Counted from the stretch's first letter, positions 1 to 7,967 are shown. The stretch is DNA of 48,499 bases from Kitasatospora sp. DSM 101779 (GCF_025655475.1 NZ_JAHTIK010000001.1:4715002-4763500), one strand, 5' to 3'. A program made the numbers and translations. The notes: a model not told the origin generated them from the letters alone.

Positions 1-31
1 CCCCCCCCCCCCCCCCGCCGATCGGCGGGGG
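1..31. terminator. Poly-C tract and 20-bp perfect palindrome at window edge
   Basis: Sixteen C residues (1-16) run into a perfect 20-bp palindrome at 12-31 centred on GCCGATCGGC. As RNA it would form a GC hairpin and may end transcription of a gene lying to the left of the window. The C run is at the exact edge, so it could also mark a contig end or a slippage-prone site. Confidence 0.35.
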
Positions 32-149
32 TGGCGGGTCGAATCGTTGCCGACCCGATAGAGATCACCCGCCGAATCGGTGAATTCGTCGGCTTACGAT
101 CGAGCCTGTTTCGTGTCCGCCGGGGGCCACAGGCGAAGGAGAGAGCGCG

Positions 150-863
150 ATGGGCGGCTATGCCGTCGTCGACGTCGAGGCCACCGGCCGCAGCCCCTGG
201 CGGCACCGGATCGTCGAGGTCGCCGTCGTCCTGCTGGACGAAGCACTCCGCACCGAGGAGGCCTTCGCCACCCTGATCGACCCCGGCGGCCCGGTCGGGC
301 CCACCCACGTGCACCGGATCACCCAGGACGACGTGGTCGGCGCCCCGCGCTTCCGCGAGGTCGCCCCGTATCTGCTCGACCTGCTCGCCGACCGGGTCAT
401 GGTCGGCCACCACGTCACCTGCGACCACGCCTTCCTGGAGCGCGAGTACGCCCGGATCGGGGTGCCGCTGCCGCCCGTCCCGCTGCTGTGCACCATGCGC
501 ATGGCCCGCACCCGGCTGCCCGCCGCCACCGGCTGGGGCCTCACCGCCTGCGCCGAGGCGGCCGGCCTCGACCGGTTCCCGGCGCACACCGCGATGGGCG
601 ACGCCCGGGCCGCCGCCGACCTGCTCCGCCACTACGCCCGGGCCGGGGCGCTCCCGCCCGCCGACCACTCGGAGCCGGCGCGGGACGCTGCCCCGGCGCC
701 GTGGCCGCGGCTCGGCCGGGCCCGCTCGCTGGCGGGCGGCGAGCTCGTCCCGCTGCAGCGCAGGGAGGCCCCGCTCGGGCCCTGGCCGCAAGGTCCGGCC
801 GGATTCGGGGCAGGCGCTCCGGCGGGGCCCGGAACGGCGGCGGCCCCGCAGGGAGGCGAGTGA
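150..863 (+). CDS. DEDDh-family 3'-5' exonuclease
   Basis: This 237-residue cytoplasmic protein has the three exonuclease motifs of the RNase T / DNA polymerase III epsilon superfamily. Motif I is DVEATG with Asp8 and Glu10, motif II is GHHVTCD with Asp92, and motif III is HTAMGDA with His146 and Asp151, which makes it DEDDh type. The exonuclease fold ends near residue 165; the remaining 70 residues are a Pro/Ala/Gly-rich tail with no recognisable domain. Start ATG 150 is preceded by GAAGGAGAG at good spacing. It lies 101 bp upstream of rex on the same strand, but rex has its own promoter in the gap. Family membership is clear; the substrate (DNA repair, proofreading or RNA trimming) cannot be told from sequence. 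Homologues beside rex are, as I recall, common in Streptomyces. Confidence 0.85.
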   Translation: MGGYAVVDVEATGRSPWRHRIVEVAVVLLDEALRTEEAFATLIDPGGPVGPTHVHRITQDDVVGAPRFREVAPYLLDLLADRVMVGHHVTCDHAFLEREYARIGVPLPPVPLLCTMRMARTRLPAATGWGLTACAEAAGLDRFPAHTAMGDARAAADLLRHYARAGALPPADHSEPARDAAPAPWPRLGRARSLAGGELVPLQRREAPLGPWPQGPAGFGAGAPAGPGTAAAPQGGE

Positions 864-900
864 TGCGCATCACTGTGGAGGGACAAATCGGACACCATCT

Positions 901-929
901 TTGTGCACACGTTCACAAACGCATAGCCT
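901..929 (+). promoter_or_regulatory. Predicted rex-hemACD promoter
   Basis: TTGTGC (901-906), a 17-bp spacer and TAGCCT (924-929) form a plausible housekeeping-sigma promoter, 36 bp before the rex start codon. The Rex operator at 902-917 overlaps the -35 box and most of the spacer, so bound Rex would block RNA polymerase. Confidence 0.55.
902..917 (+). promoter_or_regulatory. Rex operator (ROP) for rex autoregulation
   Basis: TGTGCACACGTTCACA differs at only two positions from the Rex operator I recall for S. coelicolor (TGTGAACGCGTTCACA). It has the inverted TGTGNA / TTCACA arms around a 4-bp centre. Rex is known to bind when NADH is low and to leave when NADH/NAD+ rises. The site indicates autoregulation of rex together with the heme genes behind it. 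Confidence 0.85.
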
Positions 930-964
930 GGCTGCCAAAGCCCAGCTTCACCCTCGGGAGCACC

Positions 965-1876
965 GTGGCAATCGGCCGACCCACCCAGAGCAGTTCGCAG
1001 GCGCCCGACACCGGCGCCGCGCGCCGACCCTCGCGTGCCCGGGGCATCCCGGAGGCGACCGTCGCCCGCCTCCCCCTCTACCTGCGGGCCCTGACCGCGC
1101 TCTCCGAGCGGTCCGTCCCCACCGTCTCCTCCGAGGAACTGGCCGCCGCCGCCGGCGTGAACTCCGCCAAGCTCCGCAAGGACTTCTCCTACCTCGGCAG
1201 CTACGGCACCCGAGGCGTCGGCTACGACGTCGAGTACCTGGTCTACCAGATCTCGCGTGAGCTGGGTCTCACCCAGGACTGGCCGGTCGTCATCGTCGGC
1301 ATCGGAAACCTCGGCCACGCCCTCGCCAACTACGGCGGTTTCGCCTCCCGCGGCTTCCGGGTCGCCGCCCTGCTCGACGCCGACCCCGGCGTCGTCGGCA
1401 CCACCGCCGCCGGCCTGCCCGTGCGGCACATGGACGAGCTGGAGTCCATCGTCGAGAGCCAGCAGGTCTCCATCGGCGTGATCACCACTCCGCCCGGCGC
1501 CGCCCAGCAGGTGTGCGACCGGCTCGTCGAGGCAGGCGTCACCAGCATCCTCAACTTCGCCCCCACCGTGCTGACCGTCCCCGACGGCGTGGACGTGCGC
1601 AAGGTCGACCTCTCCATAGAGCTCCAGATCCTCGCCTTCCACGAGCAGCGCAAGGCCGGCGAGGAGCCCGGCGGCGGCGACTCCGTCCTCGACCGGGCCC
1701 CCGGCCCGGTCCGTGCCGCGGCCGCCAAGCTGCGCCGCGCCGCGGGCGGCGCCGCCAAGTCCGAGCCCGCCAAGGGCGCCGACCGGTCCGCCCAGGGCCG
1801 GGCCGCCAAGACCGCTGCCGGTGCCAAGCCCGCCGCCGCGGGCGAGGGCGACCTCTCGGCGGTGATGCCGGCATGA
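965..1876 (+). CDS. rex: Redox-sensing transcriptional repressor Rex
   Basis: NADH/NAD+-sensing repressor of respiratory genes. Residues about 28-85 form the winged-helix DNA-binding domain (RGIPEATVARLPLYLRAL, NSAKLRKDFSYLGSYG). Residues about 105-225 form the Rossmann NAD(H) domain with GIGNLG at 112-117, followed by the domain-swap helix ending SIELQILAFHEQRK. The length is 303 residues; the last 70 are an Ala/Lys/Pro-rich tail outside the fold, a length-variable region in this family. I chose GTG 965 because the frame stays open far upstream without homology, GGGAG lies just before the codon, and known Streptomyces Rex proteins begin with a similar short N-terminus. Its stop overlaps the hemA start (ATGA), so rex and hemA are translationally coupled. 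It probably also controls the cytochrome c maturation operon near 20.4 kb. Confidence 0.95.
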   Translation: MAIGRPTQSSSQAPDTGAARRPSRARGIPEATVARLPLYLRALTALSERSVPTVSSEELAAAAGVNSAKLRKDFSYLGSYGTRGVGYDVEYLVYQISRELGLTQDWPVVIVGIGNLGHALANYGGFASRGFRVAALLDADPGVVGTTAAGLPVRHMDELESIVESQQVSIGVITTPPGAAQQVCDRLVEAGVTSILNFAPTVLTVPDGVDVRKVDLSIELQILAFHEQRKAGEEPGGGDSVLDRAPGPVRAAAAKLRRAAGGAAKSEPAKGADRSAQGRAAKTAAGAKPAAAGEGDLSAVMPA

Positions 1877-3219
1877 GCCTGCTCGTCGTCGGACTGAGCC
1901 ACCGCACCGCCCCGGTCGGTGTGCTGGAGCGCGCCGCCCTCACCGGCGAGGTCCCCACCCGCCTGCTGCACGACGCCGCCGCCTCGGCCACCGTCGCCGA
2001 GGCCGCCCTGGTCAACACCTGCAACCGGATCGAGCTCTACGCGGACGTGGACAAGTTCCACGCCGGCGTCGCCGAGCTCTCCCTGCTGCTCGCCCACCAC
2101 AGCGGCGTCGACCTGGAGGAGCTCACCGCCCACCTCTACGTCCACTACGAGGACCGCGCCGTCCACCACCTCTTCTCGGTGGCCTGCGGTCTGGACTCGA
2201 TGGTCGTCGGCGAGGGCCAGATCCTCGGCCAGCTGCGCGACGCCCTGGCCCGCGCCCAGGACGAGCACACCGCCGGCCGCGGCCTCAACGAGCTCTTCCA
2301 GCAGGCCCTGCGGGTCGGCAAGCGCGCCCACAGCGAGACCGGCATCGACAAGGCCGGCCAGTCCCTGGTGACCTTCGGACTGGAGCAGGTCGCCGCCGGC
2401 GCCGGCGACATCGCAGGCAAGCGCGTCCTGGTCGTCGGCGCCGGCTCGATGAGCTCGCTCGCCGCCGCCACCCTGGTGCGTTCCGGCGTCACCGACCTGC
2501 TGATCGCCAACCGCACCGCGGAGCGCGCCGAGCGGCTGGTCGCCATCCTCGGCACCGGCCGCACCGTCGACTTCGCCAAGGTCCCCGAGGCGCTCGCCGA
2601 CGTCGACCTGGTGGTCTCCTGCACCGGCGCGGCCGGTGTGGTCGTCACCGCCGAGGAGGTCGCCGCCGCGGTCGCCGCCCGAACCGGCGACGGCCCGCTC
2701 GCCTTCCTCGACCTGGCGATGCCGCGCGACGTCCACCACGACGTCCACGAGCTGCCCGGCGCGCTGCTGGTCGACATCGAGAGCCTCTCCCACGCGCACT
2801 CGGCCGCCGGACCGGGCGCCGCCGACGTCGACGCCGTCACCGGCATCGTCGCCGACGAGGTCGCCGCCTTCGGCGCCGCCCAGCGCGCCGCCCGGATCGC
2901 CCCCACCGTGGTCGCGCTCCGCTCGATGGCCTCCGACGTCGTCAGCGGCGAACTCGCCCGGCTGGAGTCCCGGCTGCCCGACCTCGACGAGCGTTCCCGC
3001 GCCGAGATCGGCCAGACCGTCCGCCGCGTCGTCGACAAGCTGCTGCACGCCCCCACCGTGCGGGTCAAGCAGCTGGCCGCCGAGCCCGGCGGCGCCTCCT
3101 ACGCGGAAGCGCTGCGCGAGCTCTTCGACCTGGACCCGGCGGCCGTGCACGCGGTCTCCGGCACCCCGGCGGCCTCGCCGGGCACCGGCCACGCCCCCCG
3201 CGGCGGAGCGGCCGGATGA
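1873..3219 (+). CDS. hemA: Glutamyl-tRNA reductase
   Basis: Reduces glutamyl-tRNA(Glu) to glutamate-1-semialdehyde with NADPH, the first committed step of C5-pathway tetrapyrrole synthesis. Visible marks are SHRTAP (9-14), the catalytic Cys50 in VNTCNRIE, the GEGQILGQ substrate-binding segment, the Rossmann motif VVGAGSM and the C-terminal dimerisation helices. The length is 448 residues; some Streptomyces HemA proteins are longer because of C-terminal extension. ATG 1873 overlaps the rex stop by four bases (ATGA), and its own stop overlaps the hemC start in the same way. It is the second gene of a redox-controlled rex-hemACD operon; its product partner HemL lies at 18.2-19.5 kb. Confidence 0.96.
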   Translation: MSLLVVGLSHRTAPVGVLERAALTGEVPTRLLHDAAASATVAEAALVNTCNRIELYADVDKFHAGVAELSLLLAHHSGVDLEELTAHLYVHYEDRAVHHLFSVACGLDSMVVGEGQILGQLRDALARAQDEHTAGRGLNELFQQALRVGKRAHSETGIDKAGQSLVTFGLEQVAAGAGDIAGKRVLVVGAGSMSSLAAATLVRSGVTDLLIANRTAERAERLVAILGTGRTVDFAKVPEALADVDLVVSCTGAAGVVVTAEEVAAAVAARTGDGPLAFLDLAMPRDVHHDVHELPGALLVDIESLSHAHSAAGPGAADVDAVTGIVADEVAAFGAAQRAARIAPTVVALRSMASDVVSGELARLESRLPDLDERSRAEIGQTVRRVVDKLLHAPTVRVKQLAAEPGGASYAEALRELFDLDPAAVHAVSGTPAASPGTGHAPRGGAAG

Positions 3220-4259
3220 ACCCCGTAAACCCCCACCGGCACGACCTGGACGAGCACCCCATGAATGGTCAACTGAGCAGCCCCCCGGGCGCCCCCGAGC
3301 AGCCGCTGCGCCTCGGCACCCGGCGCAGCGCCCTCGCCATGGCGCAGTCCGGCATGGTCGCGCGCGAGGTGAGCCGGGTCACCGGCCGCCCGGTGGAACT
3401 GGTCGAGATCACCACCTACGGCGACACCTCCCGGGAGGCGCTGGCGCAGATCGGCGGCACCGGCGTCTTCGTCTCGGCGCTGCGCGACGCCCTCCTGGAG
3501 GGCCGCATCGACCTCGCCGTGCACTCCCTGAAGGACCTCCCCACCGCCGCCCCGGCCGGCCTGCTGCTCGCCGCCGTCCCGGAGCGTGAGGACTTCCGCG
3601 ACGCCCTCGTCGCGCGGGACGGCCTCACGCTCGGGGAGCTGGTCGAGAAGCTCGCCGGCAGCGGCCGCACCGCCCGCGTCGGCACCGGCTCCCCGCGCCG
3701 GATGGCCCAGCTCAACGCCTGGGCCGCCGCCCGCGGCACCGTCCTGGAGACGGTCGCGATACGCGGCAACGTCGACACCCGGATCGGCTACGTGGCCTCC
3801 GGGGAGCTGGACGCGGTGGTCCTCGCGACCGCCGGCCTCAACCGGCTCGGCCGCAGCGCCGAGATCACCGAGCACCTGGACGACGAGGTGATGGTCCCGG
3901 CCCCCGGCCAGGGCGCCCTCGCCGTCGAGTGCACGGACGCCGCACTCGCCGCGCAGCTCGCCGCGCTCGACCACACGCCCACCCGGGCCGCGGTCGTCGC
4001 CGAGCGCGCCCTGCTGGCCGCCCTCGAGGCCGGGTGCTCGGCGCCCGTCGCCGCGCTGGCCACCTGGGCCGGCACCGAACTGCGGCTGGAGGGCGTGGTC
4101 GGCACCACCGACGGCGCCACCCTGCTGAGAATGACCGCCACCGGCCCGCTCGTCCTGGACGGGACGGCCGAGGAGCAGGCGGCGGCCCTGGGCCGCGCGC
4201 TGGCTGCCCGGCTGCTCGACCAGGGGGCGGCCGGCCTGATGGGGGAGCGAAACCGATGA
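3216..4259 (+). CDS. hemC: Hydroxymethylbilane synthase (porphobilinogen deaminase)
   Basis: Polymerises four porphobilinogens into hydroxymethylbilane. The core begins at LRLGTRRSALAMAQSG; the dipyrromethane cofactor cysteine is Cys274 in LEAGCSAPVA, and VGTGSPRRMAQL is the conserved substrate-binding stretch. The length is 347 residues. ATG 3216 overlaps the hemA stop (ATGA) and has GGAG eight bases upstream, so I use it. An in-frame ATG at 3261 would give a protein nearer the usual N-terminus and cannot be excluded. The stop overlaps the hemD start. Confidence 0.95.
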   Translation: MNPVNPHRHDLDEHPMNGQLSSPPGAPEQPLRLGTRRSALAMAQSGMVAREVSRVTGRPVELVEITTYGDTSREALAQIGGTGVFVSALRDALLEGRIDLAVHSLKDLPTAAPAGLLLAAVPEREDFRDALVARDGLTLGELVEKLAGSGRTARVGTGSPRRMAQLNAWAAARGTVLETVAIRGNVDTRIGYVASGELDAVVLATAGLNRLGRSAEITEHLDDEVMVPAPGQGALAVECTDAALAAQLAALDHTPTRAAVVAERALLAALEAGCSAPVAALATWAGTELRLEGVVGTTDGATLLRMTATGPLVLDGTAEEQAAALGRALAARLLDQGAAGLMGERNR

Positions 4260-5902
4260 GCCCCACCGCCGCCACCAGCCCCTCCAACGGCCCGGCCCAG
4301 CCCGCCGGCCGCTGCACCTTCCTGGGAGCCGGCCCGGGCGACCCCGGTCTGCTCACCCTCCGCGCGGTCGACGTGCTGGCCTCCGCCGACGTGCTGATCG
4401 CCGACCCGCTCACCGCAGCCGCCGTCCGCGCACACTGCCCGGCCGGCGTCCAGGTGCACAACCCCGCCGAGGAAGCGGGCCTCGACGTCGCCAGGATCGT
4501 CGCGGACGCCGTCCGCGCCGGCAAGCACGTGGTGCGCACCGTCGACGGTGACCCCGGCCTGGACGGCTGCGCCGCCGAGGAGATGCTCGGCTGCGCCGGC
4601 GCGGCGATCGCCTTCGAGGTGATCCCGGGCGTCGCCCAGTCGGTCGGCGTCCCGGCCTACGCCGGTGTGCCGCTGCGCGGCAGCCAGGGCGCGGACGTGC
4701 GCTTCGTCGACGCGGCGGCGCTGCTCGGCGGCGCCGGCGTCGACCTCGGCGCGCTGGAGACCACCCTGGTCGTCCGCACCACCCTCGGCCAGCTGCCCGC
4801 GACCGCCAACGCGCTGGTCGCCAACGGCCGCAAGCCCGAGGCCGCGCTCTCCGCGACCCTGTCGGGCACCACCACCCGTCAGCGCACCTTCACCTCCACG
4901 CTGGCCGGCATCGCCGCCGACCTGAAGGCGGCCCGGGTGCTGCCCTCCCCAGTGTCGGCCCCGGTCGACCCGGCCACCCCGGTGATAGCCGTGGTGGGCG
5001 AGCAGGTCGCCCACCGCGCCTCGCACTCGTGGTTCGAGACCAAGCCGCTGTTCGGCTGGAACGTCCTCGTCCCGCGGACGAAGGAGCAGGCGCACGGCCT
5101 TTCCGACCAGCTGCGCGGCTACGGCGCCGTCCCGCAGGAGGTGCCGACCATCGCGGTGGAGCCCCCGCGCACCCCGCAGCAGATGGAGCGCGCGATCAAG
5201 GGCCTGGTGACCGGCCGCTACGAGTGGATCGCGTTCACCTCGGTCAACGCCGTGAAGGCCGTCCGGGAGAAGTTCGAGGAGTACGGCCTGGACGCCCGCG
5301 CCTTCGCCGGCATCAAGGTCGCCGCGGTCGGCGAGACCACCGCCCAGGCGCTGGTCGACTTCGGCGTGAAGCCCGACCTGGTGCCCTCCGGCGAGCAGTC
5401 GGCCGCCGGCCTGCTGGAGGACTGGCCGCCGTACGACCCGGTCTTCGACCCGATCGACCGGGTGCTGCTGCCGCGCGCCGACATCGCCACCGAGACGCTC
5501 GTCGCCGGCCTGGTCGAGCTCGGCTGGGAGGTCGACGACGTGACGGCGTACCGCACCGTGCGCGCCTCGCCCCCGCCGGCCGAGACCCGCGAGGCGATCA
5601 AGGGCGGCGGCTTCGACGCGGTGCTCTTCACCTCGTCGTCCACCGTGCGGAACCTGGTCGGCATCGCCGGCAAGCCGCACAACGTGACCGTGATCGCCTG
5701 CATCGGCCCGGCCACCGCCAAGACCGCCGAGGAGCACGGCCTGCGGGTCGACGTGATGGCGCCCGCGCCGTCCGCCGCCGCGCTGGCCCAGGCCCTCGCC
5801 GAGTTCGGCGCCCGGCGCCGGGACACCGCGGTCGCCGCCGGCGAGCCGGTCTACCGGCCGAGCGAGCGCCGCCCCGGGTCGCGCCGCAAGGCCGCCCGTT
5901 GA
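4256..5902 (+). CDS. hemD: Uroporphyrinogen-III synthase with degenerate SUMT-like N-terminal domain
   Basis: A 548-residue two-domain protein. The C-terminal half (about 260-520, beginning KPLFGWNVLVPRTKEQA and including FTSVNAVKAVREKFEEYG and the SSSTVRNL phosphate-binding loop) is uroporphyrinogen-III synthase, which closes and inverts ring D of hydroxymethylbilane. The N-terminal half resembles uroporphyrinogen-III C-methyltransferase: FLGAGPGDPGLLTLRAVD and VPAYAGVPLRG are kept. The GGDPFVFGRGGEE-type SAM/substrate motif is replaced by DGDPGLDGCAAEEM, so methylation activity is doubtful. Streptomyces HemD proteins share this layout as I recall. ATG 4256 overlaps the hemC stop and follows GGGGGAG. 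A strong hairpin comes directly after the gene. Confidence 0.92.
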   Translation: MSPTAATSPSNGPAQPAGRCTFLGAGPGDPGLLTLRAVDVLASADVLIADPLTAAAVRAHCPAGVQVHNPAEEAGLDVARIVADAVRAGKHVVRTVDGDPGLDGCAAEEMLGCAGAAIAFEVIPGVAQSVGVPAYAGVPLRGSQGADVRFVDAAALLGGAGVDLGALETTLVVRTTLGQLPATANALVANGRKPEAALSATLSGTTTRQRTFTSTLAGIAADLKAARVLPSPVSAPVDPATPVIAVVGEQVAHRASHSWFETKPLFGWNVLVPRTKEQAHGLSDQLRGYGAVPQEVPTIAVEPPRTPQQMERAIKGLVTGRYEWIAFTSVNAVKAVREKFEEYGLDARAFAGIKVAAVGETTAQALVDFGVKPDLVPSGEQSAAGLLEDWPPYDPVFDPIDRVLLPRADIATETLVAGLVELGWEVDDVTAYRTVRASPPPAETREAIKGGGFDAVLFTSSSTVRNLVGIAGKPHNVTVIACIGPATAKTAEEHGLRVDVMAPAPSAAALAQALAEFGARRRDTAVAAGEPVYRPSERRPGSRRKAAR

Positions 5903-5907
5903 ACCCC

Positions 5908-5940
5908 GCCGCCGGGGAGGCCCCGAGCCTCCCCGGCGGC
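5908..5940 (+). terminator. Hairpin between hemD and hemB
   Basis: A perfect 14-bp stem (arms 5908-5921 and 5927-5940) with loop CCCGA follows the hemD stop by a few bases and ends 30 bases before the hemB start. No T-tract follows, which is usual in high-GC actinobacteria. It should end or attenuate rex-hemACD transcription and would lower hemB readthrough. Confidence 0.75.
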
Positions 5941-5970
5941 CTCGTGTCGTACCGGAGAGAGAAGCAGCAG

Positions 5971-6951
5971 TTGTCCGCCGAATTCCCGACCGTACGCCCG
6001 CGCCGCCTCCGCTCGACCCCGGCCATGCGCCGGCTGGTCGCCGAGACCCGCCTGCACCCGGCCGAACTGATCCTGCCCGCCTTCGTCCGCGAGGGCGTCA
6101 CCGAGCCGAGGCCGATCACCTCGATGCCGGGCGTCGTCCAGCACTCCCGGGACACCCTGCGCCGGGCCGCCGTGGAGGCCGCCGAGGCGGGCCTGGGCGG
6201 CATCATGCTGTTCGGCGTGCCCGAGGTGCAGGACGCGGTCGGCAGCGAGGGCACCAACCCGGACGGCATCCTGCAGCAGGCCATCCGCGACGTGGTGTCC
6301 GAGGTCGGCGACCAGCTGGTCGTGATGTCCGACCTCTGCCTGGACGAGTACACCGACCACGGTCACTGCGGCGTGCTCGCCGAGGACGGCTCGGTCGACA
6401 ACGACGCCACCCTGGAGCGCTACGCCGAGATGGCCGTGGTGCAGGCCGACGCGGGCGTCCACCTGGTCGGCCCGTCCGGCATGATGGACGGTCAGATCGG
6501 CGTGATCCGACGGGCCCTGGACGAGGCCGGCCACCAGGACACCGGCATCCTCGCCTACACCGCCAAGTACGCCTCGGCCTTCTACGGGCCGTTCCGCGAG
6601 GCGGTCGGCTCCTCGCTGAAGGGCGACCGCAAGTCCTACCAGCAGGACCCGGCCAACGCCCGCGAGTCGCTGCGCGAGCTGGAGCAGGACATCGCCGAGG
6701 GCGCCGACATGGTCATGGTGAAGCCCGCCATGTCCTACCTGGACGTGCTGCGGCAGATCGCGGACGCCTCCCCGGTCCCGGTCTCCGCGTACCAGGTCTC
6801 CGGCGAGTACGCGATGATCGAGGCCGCCGCCGCCAACGGCTGGGTGGACCGCGAGCGGATCATCATGGAGACCCTCACCTCGATCCGCCGGGCCGGCGCC
6901 GAACAGATCCTCACCTACTGGGCGGTCGAGGCCGCCCGGATGCTGCGCTAG
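5971..6951 (+). CDS. hemB: Delta-aminolevulinic acid dehydratase (porphobilinogen synthase)
   Basis: Condenses two 5-aminolevulinates to porphobilinogen. The two active-site lysines are in AYTAKYASAFYGPFR and MVMVKPAMSYLD, and VGPSGMMDGQIG is diagnostic. The metal-site segment reads DLCLDEYTDHGHCGVL: the first and third of the three zinc cysteines are present and the middle one is Asp, so the site is neither the full zinc type nor the cysteine-free magnesium type. TTG 5971 gives 326 residues, the family length, and has GGAGAGAGAAG upstream. An in-frame GTG at 5944 is possible but lies directly at the end of the hairpin. Same strand as rex-hemACD, separated by the hairpin at 5908-5940. Confidence 0.94.
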   Translation: MSAEFPTVRPRRLRSTPAMRRLVAETRLHPAELILPAFVREGVTEPRPITSMPGVVQHSRDTLRRAAVEAAEAGLGGIMLFGVPEVQDAVGSEGTNPDGILQQAIRDVVSEVGDQLVVMSDLCLDEYTDHGHCGVLAEDGSVDNDATLERYAEMAVVQADAGVHLVGPSGMMDGQIGVIRRALDEAGHQDTGILAYTAKYASAFYGPFREAVGSSLKGDRKSYQQDPANARESLRELEQDIAEGADMVMVKPAMSYLDVLRQIADASPVPVSAYQVSGEYAMIEAAAANGWVDRERIIMETLTSIRRAGAEQILTYWAVEAARMLR

Positions 6952-6960
6952 GGCGTGCCC

Positions 6961-7005
6961 TCAGGGGGCGCGGCTGCACCACCAGGTGCCCCCGCGCGCC
7001 CCTGA
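6961..7005. terminator. Branched hairpin after hemB
   Basis: Outer arms TCAGGGGGCGCGG (6961-6973) and CCGCGCGCCCCTGA (6992-7005) pair with one bulge, and an inner stem GCACC/GGTGC (6976-6980, 6985-6989) sits in the loop. It follows hemB by 10 bases and faces the end of a minus-strand gene, so it can serve both strands. The GGGGCGCGG...GCGCCCCTGA wording resembles an intergenic repeat seen widely in Streptomyces genomes. Confidence 0.6.
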
Positions 7006-7090
7006 AGCAGTGAGCGCCCCGTTCGTGCCGACGGCAGGAGGCCGGGCCGCGGGATCCCCGCGGCCCGGCCTCCGGTGCGTCTGCGGCCGG

Positions 7091-7348
7091 TCAGCCGATG
7101 TGGGCCTCGCCCTCGGCGCCGCCGCCGATGGACGTGCTGGTGGCCCAGCCCCACTGCTGGCCGATCACGGAGATGTTGTCGGTCTCGGCCCAGCCGTGAC
7201 CCTCGCCCGCGACGAACGGGTCGTCGGCGGTGGCGACCAGGTGGGCGCCGCCGCCCGCGTCCACGTGCGCCTGGGCGGGCGCCGCGACGCCGGCCACGGC
7301 CAGCGCGCCGACGGCGGTCAGCAGGGCCTTGCCGAGCATGCTCTTCAT
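7091..7348 (-). CDS. Small secreted protein, function unknown
   Basis: An 85-residue protein with a clear Sec signal peptide: MKSMLGKALLTAVGAL and a likely cut after PAQA. The mature part of about 58 residues is Gly-rich, has two Trp in QQWGWAT and no cysteine. I do not recognise the family. ATG 7348 is preceded by AGAGAGGA at about ten bases; upstream in-frame codons would destroy the signal peptide. It stands at the left end of the rodlin/chaplin cluster on the same strand as both rodlins, so a cell-surface or aerial-hypha role is possible, but that is inference from position only. Confidence 0.75.
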   Translation of the reverse strand: MKSMLGKALLTAVGALAVAGVAAPAQAHVDAGGGAHLVATADDPFVAGEGHGWAETDNISVIGQQWGWATSTSIGGGAEGEAHIG

Positions 7349-7513
7349 GATGGAGGGGTCCTCTCTACGACGGTGATGCGGACTCAACTGATCACAACAA
7401 GCCGCCCCGGCCCGGCAACCACGCGCCCGGTACGACGCCCCGTCACCCGGACGCCCCGCCGGGACCGCTGTGCGGAGCGGACCCGGCGGACGGCGGCGGA
7501 GGGGCGGCCGCGG

Positions 7514-7543
7514 CCCGGCCGACGGACACCCGGCCGACGGACA
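7514..7543. repeat. Two-copy 15-bp direct repeat
   Basis: CCCGGCCGACGGACA occurs at 7514-7528 and again at 7529-7543, followed by a further partial copy (CCCGGCC). It lies in the 271-bp gap between two secreted-protein genes, just beyond the rodlin terminator, and has no evident function. Confidence 0.5.
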
Positions 7544-7564
7544 CCCGGCCGGGGAACGGCAACC

Positions 7565-7599
7565 GCCGGGCCCGGAGGAGCGGCTCCCCCGGGCCCGGC
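7565..7599. terminator. Strong hairpin after first rodlin gene
   Basis: Arms 7565-7575 (GCCGGGCCCGG) and 7589-7599 (CCGGGCCCGGC) pair perfectly, and an inner GGAG/CTCC stem extends the helix. It lies 20 bp beyond the stop of the minus-strand rodlin gene and is a likely terminator for it. Confidence 0.7.
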
Positions 7600-7619
7600 G
7601 GCAGATCGGACCGGCAGGA

Positions 7620-7967
7620 TCAGCCGATCAGGTGGGACACGCCGCCGTCGCCGCTGCCCACGGTGTTCTGGCCCACCACGCAGGTCTGCTGCGGCTGGTT
7701 GTTGAGGACCGGAACCTCGATCGGCACGGCGAGGCCGACGACCGCGCCGACCGCGATGTTGTGGACCTCGGGCAGGCAGAGGTTCGGGTTGTCCAGCGTG
7801 TGGTAGTTCGGGCTGTGGTCACCGGTGGTGCCGGTGGCGTTGGTGCCGCCGTTGCCCTGGATGGAGGTGGCAGCACCGTCGGCGTCGCCGATCGCCATCG
7901 CGGGGGCGGCGGCCATGGCGACACCGGCGGCGGCGACGCCGGCGGCGGCGAGAGCCTTCTTGATCAT
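7620..7967 (-). CDS. rdl: Rodlin, secreted aerial-hypha surface protein
   Basis: A 115-residue secreted protein of the rodlin family, which in Streptomyces organises chaplin fibres into the rodlet layer of aerial hyphae and spores. It has a signal peptide (MIKKALAAAGVAAAG, cut near AMA|IGD), the family opening IGDADG..QGNGGTN, HSPNYHTLDNPNLC, Cys64 and Cys96, and the end GDGGVSHLIG, like the two-Cys layout and GDGALAHLL end of S. coelicolor RdlA/B. ATG 7967 has AAGGA eight bases upstream. The neighbour at 8124-8468 is a close paralogue, and the last twelve residues of the two are identical, which points to tandem duplication. I saw no BldN-type promoter directly in front of this copy. Confidence 0.85.
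   Translation of the reverse strand: MIKKALAAAGVAAAGVAMAAAPAMAIGDADGAATSIQGNGGTNATGTTGDHSPNYHTLDNPNLCLPEVHNIAVGAVVGLAVPIEVPVLNNQPQQTCVVGQNTVGSGDGGVSHLIG

Noticed and set aside
80..964. Open frame continuing upstream of rex in the same frame
   Set aside because: It covers the exonuclease gene in another frame, is Arg/Pro/Gly-rich without homology, and crosses the rex promoter and Rex operator. The GTG at 965 fits known Rex starts.
7500..7545. Possible CRISPR-like short repeat
   Set aside because: Only two adjacent 15-bp copies without spacers; an ordinary tandem duplication.
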